Positions 58,815 through 64,000 of a stretch of 64,000 nucleotides of DNA are shown here, piece after piece (the first letter of the stretch is position 1; the number at the start of each line of letters is the position of its first letter). This stretch comes from Povalibacter uvarum (GTDB lineage: Bacteria > Pseudomonadota > Gammaproteobacteria > Steroidobacterales > Steroidobacteraceae). The notes under the pieces were generated by a model. It saw only the letters and a list, made by a program, of their open reading frames with translations, ran no database searches and had not been told where the DNA came from. Position numbers and translations under genes: made by a program. The stretch is from assembly GCF_014202975.1 (NCBI RefSeq), contig NZ_JACHHZ010000003.1:124001-188000 (forward strand), in the 5' to 3' direction.

Positions 58815-58930
58815 TTTCTTCTATCGTGTACCGCGGCGATGGCTGATCGAATTTCAGTAATTTTCTGGGCGAAGCGTTCTTCGGAGTCGCCGGGGGCGTT
58901 CCAAAGGCTGCGCACTATGCCGGTCGTATT

Positions 58931-58946
58931 TGAAATATCTGTTACA
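58931..58946. promoter_or_regulatory. Candidate RpiR operator 2
   Basis: TGAAATATCTGTTACA fits the same consensus except for one centre base. It overlaps TTGAAA (58930-58935), which with GATAGC (58952-58957) forms the likely regulator promoter, so binding would repress the regulator gene. Confidence 0.6.
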
Positions 58947-58992
58947 ACATCGATAGCATCCGCCGGTTTGACTTGAAGGAGTTGAGATCACC

Positions 58993-59841
58993 GTGACTGC
59001 GCCAACCGACCCCGAAAAGCTGCGCGCTGAGATCGTCAGGAACTACGACCAGCTCAGCCCGCGTCTGCAGCAGGTCGCCAAGTACGTGCTCGAGAATCCC
59101 AACGACATGGCGTTGCAGACGCTGGCGGTCATTGCGGAGCGGTCGAACGTGCAGCCGTCGACGATCGTGCGATTCGCGAAAACCTTCGGCTACGACGGCG
59201 CGAGCCAGATGCAGGAGCTGTTTCGCGACGAGATGCTCACGCAGCCGCCGAGCCCGAGCTACGCCGAGCGGATCCGGCAGTTCAACCGGCGGGCGGGGGC
59301 GGCCGGCGCGCTCGCGCCGCACGATGTGATGCAGGAGTTCGCGGACAGCAACATCCTGGCGCTAGAGCATCTGAAGAACAGCGTACGCAAGGCGGATCTG
59401 GATCGGGCGATCGAGCTGATCCGTGCTGCGAATGCGGTGTACATCATCGGTCTGCGCCGCTCCTTCCCTGTTGCTTCCTATCTGGCCTACGCGCTTCGGC
59501 ACGTGGACAAGCGCGCGTATCTGCTCGACGGCGTGGCGGGCATGCTGGCGGAGCAGAGCAGCATGTTGACGTCCAAGGACCTGCTGATTGCCATCAGCTT
59601 CCATCCTTATGCGCCGGAAACGGCGGAGATCGCGACGGTCAGCAAGGAGCAGAAGGCGCGGATCATCGCCATCACCGACAGCCGCCTGAGCCCGATCGCA
59701 GGCGCTGCCGATCTTTGTTTCGAGATCAAGGATGCAGAGGTGCGCCAGTTCCGGTCGCTGACTGCATCGCTGTGTCTCGCCCAGACACTCGTCATCAGCT
59801 ACGCATTTGAAATGGAAGGCCGCGCGCGTTCGCAGCGCTGA
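58993..59841 (+). CDS. MurR/RpiR-family transcriptional regulator of inositol genes
   Basis: 282 residues from a GTG preceded by AAGGAG. N-terminal HTH_6 domain (about 1-80: 'LRAEIVRNYDQLSPRLQQVA', 'VIAERSNVQPSTIVRFAKTF') and a C-terminal sugar-isomerase SIS domain (about 125-260: 'AVYIIGLRRSFPVASYLAYA', 'LLIAISFHPYAPETAEIATV'). SIS domains bind phosphosugars; in this context perhaps a phosphorylated inositol intermediate. iolG follows after 18 bases, so it heads the inositol operon. Three matching palindromes in the region are its probable sites. Confidence 0.9.
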   Translation: MTAPTDPEKLRAEIVRNYDQLSPRLQQVAKYVLENPNDMALQTLAVIAERSNVQPSTIVRFAKTFGYDGASQMQELFRDEMLTQPPSPSYAERIRQFNRRAGAAGALAPHDVMQEFADSNILALEHLKNSVRKADLDRAIELIRAANAVYIIGLRRSFPVASYLAYALRHVDKRAYLLDGVAGMLAEQSSMLTSKDLLIAISFHPYAPETAEIATVSKEQKARIIAITDSRLSPIAGAADLCFEIKDAEVRQFRSLTASLCLAQTLVISYAFEMEGRARSQR

Positions 59842-59859
59842 GGAATTCCTGGAGACATC

Positions 59860-60849
59860 ATGATCAGATTCACGCTCATCGGTGCGGGCCGCATCGGCAA
59901 GATCCATGCGGAGAACATCGCGCGGCATCCCAAGGCAACGCTGGCGTATGTCGCGGATGCCGATGCAGGCGCGGCGCGTACGCTTGCCGAACAATGGTCG
60001 GCGAAGCCGATCGCGCTGGAGTCCGCGGTCACTGCTCAAGACGTCGATGCGGTGCTCATCGCGAGCTCGACCGATACGCATGCGGACTGGATCGAGCGCT
60101 GCGCTGCCGCAGGCAAGCCGGTCTTCTGCGAGAAGCCGCTGGATCTCGACATGGTCCGTGCAAGCGCGTGCCTGAAGACGGCGCAACAAGCAGGTATCGC
60201 GCTCTATCTCGGCTTCAATCGTCGCTACGACCCGTCGTTCATGCGTCTGAAGCAGGAAATCGTCGCGGGCACGATCGGCCGCCTGGAAACGCTGCACATC
60301 ATCAGCCGCGATCCGTCGCCGCCGCCGGTCGAGTATGTGAAGCGTTCGGGTGGCCTGTTTCGCGACATGATGATTCACGACCTCGACATGGCGCGCTGGC
60401 TGCTCGGCAGCGAACCCGTTGAAGTGTTCGCTCGTGGCAGCGCACTGGTGGATCCGGCGATCGGTGCAGCAGGCGACGTGGACACCGCGATGGTCATGCT
60501 GCGAACAGCCGACGGCAAGCTTTGCCAGATCGCGAACAGCCGTCGCTGCAGCTTCGGTTACGACCAGCGCATCGAGGCGTTCGGATCGGACGGGATGGTC
60601 CGGGCTGACAATCACACCGCAACCAGCGTGACGGTGGCGGGAAGCAGTGGCTACAACACCGAGCCCGCATTACCGTTCTTCCTCGAACGCTACGCCGACG
60701 CGTATCGGCTCGAGCTCCAGGACTTCATCGCGGCGCTGGAAAAGCAGAAAGTGGAGCTGGCGACGGGTGAGGATGGGCGCAAAGCGCTGCAGCTTGCGGA
60801 CGCTGCTCAACGCTCCCTGACCAGCGGCCAGCCGGTGGCTGTCGGGTGA
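59860..60849 (+). CDS. iolG: myo-Inositol 2-dehydrogenase
   Basis: 329 residues of the Gfo/Idh/MocA family. N-terminal Rossmann motif 'LIGAGRIGKIHAENIARHP', the active-site Lys in 'KPVFCEKPLDLD', and the C-terminal IolG signature 'SGGLFRDMMIHDLDMARWLL' with 'YNTEPALPFFLERYADAYRL'. It oxidises myo-inositol to 2-keto-myo-inositol with NAD. Good ribosome site (GGAGACATC). Co-transcribed with the RpiR gene; a separate promoter with operator 3 follows in the gap to the next gene. Confidence 0.92.
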   Translation: MIRFTLIGAGRIGKIHAENIARHPKATLAYVADADAGAARTLAEQWSAKPIALESAVTAQDVDAVLIASSTDTHADWIERCAAAGKPVFCEKPLDLDMVRASACLKTAQQAGIALYLGFNRRYDPSFMRLKQEIVAGTIGRLETLHIISRDPSPPPVEYVKRSGGLFRDMMIHDLDMARWLLGSEPVEVFARGSALVDPAIGAAGDVDTAMVMLRTADGKLCQIANSRRCSFGYDQRIEAFGSDGMVRADNHTATSVTVAGSSGYNTEPALPFFLERYADAYRLELQDFIAALEKQKVELATGEDGRKALQLADAAQRSLTSGQPVAVG

Positions 60850-60885
60850 GCGAGATAGAACGCAAGTTTCACGAATCGTAGTGAT

Positions 60886-60901
60886 TGAAAAATTTATTCC
60901 A
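60886..60901. promoter_or_regulatory. Candidate RpiR operator 3
   Basis: TGAAAAATTTATTCCA overlaps TTGAAA (60885-60890), which together with GATAGC (60906-60911) mirrors the regulator promoter. It would control the second dehydrogenase-iolB-iolC transcript. Confidence 0.6.
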
Positions 60902-60967
60902 TTACGATAGCGTACGTTCCGCCGCAGGAATCCGCTTGCGGCGACTACCCAAGAACGTCGCACGACA

Positions 60968-62104
60968 ATGGCAACAGGGCTGAAATTCGGACTGATCGGC
61001 AGCGGCTTCATGGGCCGCGCACATGCCATCGCACTGCACGGTGTGGCGCCGACCTTCGGCGCGGACTACGCGGTCGAATGTACGGTCCTCGCGGATCAGC
61101 CGCTCGACCGGGCGCAGAAGGCCGCTGACTCGCTGAGATTCCAGCGGGCGTCGGGCGACTGGCGTGACCTCGTCGCGGATCCGTCGATCGACGTGATCGA
61201 TATCTGTACGCCGAACTACCTTCATGCCGAGATGGCGCTGGCTGCGGTCGAGGCGGGCAAGCACGTCTATTGCGAGAAGCCCCTCGCACTCGACATCAAG
61301 CAATCCATTGCAGTGACCGAGGCGGCACAGCGCGCCGGCGTGTGCAACGCAGTCGGATTCAACTACATCTGCAATCCGATGATGCAGGTCGCGCGCGAGA
61401 TGATCCTCGCGGGCGAGATCGGCGAGGTCGTCAACTTTCGCGGCAGCTACCTCGAGGACTACATGGGCGATCCTCGCGTGCCTTTCAGTTGGCGCTGCGA
61501 GCGGCGTTTCGCGGGCGCAGGCGCGCTGGCTGACCTGGGTTCGCATCTCATCAATATGGCGCACTTCCTTCTCGGACCCATTGGGCGCGTATGTGGCGTC
61601 ACGAGGACAGTGCACAAGCAGCGCCAGCAGCCGGACGGCATCGTGAGGACTGTCGAGAACGAAGACGTGGCGCAGGCGCTGGTGGAGTTCAACTCTGGCG
61701 TACCTGGCACGATGGAGATCAGTCGCATCGCGACGGGTTACAAATGCGGCCTGGCGGTTCAGATCCAGGGGTCGCGCGGCACGCTGGTGTTCGACCAGGA
61801 GCGCATGAACGAGCTCAAGCTCTATCGCACCGACGATACGAGCGGACGCCGTGGCTTTCGCACGATTCTCGCGGGTCCCGAGCATCCGGACTACGCGGCC
61901 TTCTGTCCGGCATCCGGCCATGGTCTCGGCATCAACGACCTCAAAGTGATCGAAGTGCGCAATCTCATCCGCGCGATCCGGACACGAACGAACGCATCGC
62001 CCGATTTCGCCGAGGGATTGCGCGTGCAGAAAGTCATGACGGCCATCGAGCTCGCGGCACAGCAGGGCGGCTGGATCGTTCCCGAGCGGATCACTGCGTC
62101 ATGA
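60968..62104 (+). CDS. Second Gfo/Idh/MocA-family dehydrogenase of the inositol operon
   Basis: 378 residues. Rossmann start 'LKFGLIGSGFMGRAHAIALH', active-site Lys in 'KHVYCEKPLALDIKQ', and C-terminal 'GAGALADLGSHLINMAHFLL' with the His typical of the family. It is longer than IolG and differs in the substrate part. Candidates are scyllo-inositol or another inositol stereoisomer, or an oxidised inositol glycoside, bringing it into the myo-inositol path (inference). ATG at 60968 follows a weak ribosome site; it overlaps iolB by four bases (ATGA). Confidence 0.85.
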   Translation: MATGLKFGLIGSGFMGRAHAIALHGVAPTFGADYAVECTVLADQPLDRAQKAADSLRFQRASGDWRDLVADPSIDVIDICTPNYLHAEMALAAVEAGKHVYCEKPLALDIKQSIAVTEAAQRAGVCNAVGFNYICNPMMQVAREMILAGEIGEVVNFRGSYLEDYMGDPRVPFSWRCERRFAGAGALADLGSHLINMAHFLLGPIGRVCGVTRTVHKQRQQPDGIVRTVENEDVAQALVEFNSGVPGTMEISRIATGYKCGLAVQIQGSRGTLVFDQERMNELKLYRTDDTSGRRGFRTILAGPEHPDYAAFCPASGHGLGINDLKVIEVRNLIRAIRTRTNASPDFAEGLRVQKVMTAIELAAQQGGWIVPERITAS

Positions 62105-62934
62105 GCGATCACATCACGGCGCATCGGGATGGCTTCGATCCCGGATACACCTCAGTCACGCAATACGATGCAGCCGACAATCCCTCCGGGATCGGGTTCG
62201 GCGTGCTTCGGCTGAAGGCGGGTGAGAAAGTCTCGGTGAAAGCCGAACGCGAAACCGCCTGGCTGCTGATGAGCGGATCGCTGACAGGATCGGTGGGCGA
62301 CGACCCGTTCTCCTTCAGCCGGACGTCGCTGTTCGATGAATCGGCGAGTTGTGTTCACGTGCCCGCCGGCACGCAGGTCAACTTCGCCGCGACCGCTGAC
62401 ACCGAGCTCACCGTTTACGATTGCATCAACACGCGTCAGTTCGCTGCGCGTGTCTTCCTGCCGCGTCACGTGCCGAACGAGCCGCGCGGACGCGGATTGG
62501 TCGGCGAGCGGTCATTGCGCTACGTGCGGACGATCTTCGATCGCACCAACTCTCCCGTCGAAGTCGAGCTGGTGCTCGGCGAAGTCGTGACTTTTCCCGG
62601 CGGCTGGTCGAGCTATCCGCCGCATCATCATCCGCAGCACGAGATCTATCACTACCGGTTCACGGAACCGCAAGGCTACGGCCATGCGGAACTCGGTGAA
62701 GAAGTCGTGAAGGTGCGGCAGTACGACACAGTGAAGATTCCAGCGGGTTTCGATCATGCCCAGTGCGCTGCGCCTGGCTATGGAATGTACTACTCGTGGG
62801 TCATCCGGCATCTGCCCGACAACCCGTACACCGTGCCCGAGTTCACCGCGGAGCATGCGTGGACCCTCAAGCCCGACGCTGCGTTCTGGCGACCCGGCGA
62901 ATTCGATCGGACCGGCGGATTCAAGAAATCATGA
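62101..62934 (+). CDS. iolB: 5-Deoxy-glucuronate isomerase
   Basis: 277 residues from ATG 62101, coupled to the gene before it. KduI/IolB fold: two cupin halves with the metal site 'SSYPPHHHPQHEIYHYRF' and 'GFDHAQCAAPGYGMYYSWVI'. It isomerises 5-deoxy-glucuronate to 5-dehydro-2-deoxy-gluconate in inositol breakdown. The stop overlaps the iolC start by four bases. The ORF continues upstream in this frame inside the previous gene, but the ATGA start is clearly preferred. Confidence 0.93.
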   Translation: MSDHITAHRDGFDPGYTSVTQYDAADNPSGIGFGVLRLKAGEKVSVKAERETAWLLMSGSLTGSVGDDPFSFSRTSLFDESASCVHVPAGTQVNFAATADTELTVYDCINTRQFAARVFLPRHVPNEPRGRGLVGERSLRYVRTIFDRTNSPVEVELVLGEVVTFPGGWSSYPPHHHPQHEIYHYRFTEPQGYGHAELGEEVVKVRQYDTVKIPAGFDHAQCAAPGYGMYYSWVIRHLPDNPYTVPEFTAEHAWTLKPDAAFWRPGEFDRTGGFKKS

Positions 62935-64000
62935 GCAGAAAGTTCGATCTGATCTGTCTCGGGCGCGCCGCCGTCGATCTCTACGGCCAGCAGATCGGCG
63001 GCCGGCTCGAAGACATGCAGACCTTCGCGAAGTACCTGGGCGGTTCCTCAGCCAATCTCGCAGCGGGGACTGCGCGCCTTGGCGTCCGCTCGTCGATGCT
63101 CACGCGTGTTGGCGATGAACAGATGGGGCGTTTCGTGCGCGAAGCGCTCGCGAAGGAAGGCGTCGACACGAGTCATGTCGCAACGGACCCGGACCGGCTG
63201 ACAGGTCTCGTCGTCCTCGGTATCGACGGCCACTCGTATCCGCACATTTTCTTTCGCGAACGCTGCGCCGACATGGGGTTGTCGGTCGGCGATTTCGACC
63301 AGGCATACATCGCATCGAGCAATGCAATCTCGGTCACGGGCACGCATCTGTCGACGCCCTCGACTCGCGCAGCGGTCGAGCAGGCCTTCAAGTGGGCCCG
63401 CGCGAGCGGGACCAGAACGATCCTCGATATCGACTATCGCCCCGTGCTCTGGAAGCTCACGTCCGCCGGCGAAGGGGAGTCGCGATTCATCGCTTCCGAT
63501 CAGGTCACCGCGGTGCTGCAGAGCTTGCTGCCTCTGTGCGATCTCGTCGTCGGTACCGAGGAGGAAATCCAGATTGCTGGCGGCTCCCCGGACGTGCTGA
63601 CCGCAGTGCGCGCGATTCGCGCGTTGACGCCAGCGCCCATCGTCGTGAAGCGAGGTGCCGCAGGCTGCACAGTGATCGCCGACGCTGTGCCCGCGAGTCT
63701 CGATCGTGCCGAGAACGTGCCGGGCTTTCCGGTCGAAGTGCTCAACGTCCTCGGCGCGGGCGATGCGTTCCTGAGCGGCTTCCTCTACGGCTGGCTCAGC
63801 GGCAAGTCGTTGGGTGACAGCGGTCGCCTCGGCAACGCGTGCGGCGCGCTGGTCGTCAGCCGTCATGGCTGTACGCCCGCGATGCCGAGCCGCATCGAGC
63901 TCGACGAATTCCTGAGCCGCGCCGCGACGATCCGCCGGCCGGACCTCGACGATCGGCTCGAACACATCCATCACGCGACGACGGTCCGGCGTTCTCGCGA
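62931..64000 (+). CDS. iolC: 5-Dehydro-2-deoxygluconokinase, 3' end outside window
   Basis: The first 356 residues are present. PfkB-type sugar kinase: 'FDLICLGRAAVDLYGQQIGG', 'KYLGGSSANLAAGTARLGV', 'DIDYRPVLWK', 'VVGTEEEIQIAGG' and the C-terminal signature with catalytic Asp 'NVLGAGDAFLSGFLYGWL'. It phosphorylates 5-dehydro-2-deoxygluconate. The frame continues past the kinase domain ('DDRLEHIHHATTVRR') to the window end, so the gene may be the longer form with a C-terminal DUF2090 domain. Remaining iol genes (iolE, iolD, iolA) are expected to the right. Confidence 0.93.
   Translation, partial: MSRKFDLICLGRAAVDLYGQQIGGRLEDMQTFAKYLGGSSANLAAGTARLGVRSSMLTRVGDEQMGRFVREALAKEGVDTSHVATDPDRLTGLVVLGIDGHSYPHIFFRERCADMGLSVGDFDQAYIASSNAISVTGTHLSTPSTRAAVEQAFKWARASGTRTILDIDYRPVLWKLTSAGEGESRFIASDQVTAVLQSLLPLCDLVVGTEEEIQIAGGSPDVLTAVRAIRALTPAPIVVKRGAAGCTVIADAVPASLDRAENVPGFPVEVLNVLGAGDAFLSGFLYGWLSGKSLGDSGRLGNACGALVVSRHGCTPAMPSRIELDEFLSRAATIRRPDLDDRLEHIHHATTVRRSR

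Larger units (their letters stand above)
58527..58992. promoter_or_regulatory. Regulatory region between TonB receptor and rpiR-like gene
   Basis: 466 bases without a gene, GC-rich near the receptor and AT-rich from 58765 to 58950. It holds a minus-strand promoter for the receptor gene (58765-58794), two operator-like palindromes (58799-58814, 58931-58946) and the plus-strand promoter of the regulator. The receptor would have a leader of about 230 bases; no riboswitch or other fold was recognised in it. Confidence 0.6.

Noticed and set aside
1-64000. CRISPR array, tRNA, rRNA, prophage or insertion sequence
   Set aside because: No regularly spaced direct repeats, no tRNA-like cloverleaf, no transposase, integrase or phage protein was seen. 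The repeats present are irregularly dispersed palindromes.

Overview
The window is GC-rich bacterial chromosome with dense, mostly housekeeping and accessory-metabolic genes, several in tight operons with 1-4 base stop/start overlaps. Gene content (TonB-dependent receptor of the large carboxypeptidase-regulatory-domain type, APS-type sulfate reductase next to a CysB regulator, DUF934 partner of sulfite reductase, TrxR-like ferredoxin-NADP reductases, PhoX) and the palindromic intergenic repeats point to a free-living gammaproteobacterium near Xanthomonadales/Steroidobacterales. This placement is inference from gene families, not a database match. I saw no rRNA, tRNA, CRISPR array, insertion sequence, integrase or prophage.

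Layout. 1-4356: a divergent cell-surface locus, CHASE2/PAS sensor (cut by the left edge) and FecR-domain repeat protein on the minus strand, and a TpsB/ShlB-type outer-membrane transporter on the plus strand. 4535-18783: sulfur assimilation in two blocks (cysI-DUF934; cysB divergent from cysH-cysG-cysteine synthase-ferredoxin reductase), with a second ferredoxin-NADP reductase, TesB, a lipase-like hydrolase, TspO, an SDR and an MsbA-like ABC exporter in between. 18879-31601: small lipoprotein, hydrolase, polysaccharide deacetylase, VOC, DUF2200, NTF2-like, PhoX, DUF3187 barrel, GlcD-like flavoprotein, TPR protein, photolyase, HtpX. 31788-43767: acidic-tail protein, proB, a CHASE3/HisKA_2 kinase with a receiver lacking an obvious start, SDR/hydrolase/acyl-CoA ligase/MFS group, proA, OmpA-like protein. 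43816-52851: molybdenum cofactor operon (moeA-moaA-moaC-mobA::moaD-moaE::moeB::rhodanese) with two unusual fusions, three tandem small periplasmic paralogues, and modBC. 52879-55595: two-component system with two PepSY proteins. 55695-64000: myo-inositol catabolism (TonB receptor, RpiR regulator, iolG, a second Gfo/Idh dehydrogenase, iolB, iolC cut by the right edge).

How the parts fit. The sulfur genes together reduce APS to sulfite to sulfide and fix it into cysteine, with CysG making the siroheme for CysI and a ferredoxin reductase likely feeding electrons. The Moco operon and modBC supply molybdate and build the cofactor. The inositol genes form an uptake-plus-catabolism regulon; three matching 16-bp palindromes near its promoters look like the RpiR operator.

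Most notable signals: (i) the MobA-MoaD and MoaE-MoeB-rhodanese fusions, the latter with a linker encoded by the same kind of word-repeat DNA found between genes elsewhere here; (ii) several starts with no Shine-Dalgarno and a -10-like hexamer 6-7 bases upstream, suggesting leaderless mRNAs; (iii) the deduced RpiR operator; (iv) two families of short palindromic repeats plus a style-conserved, sequence-variable class of intergenic repeats; (v) the FecR repeat protein/TpsB pair.
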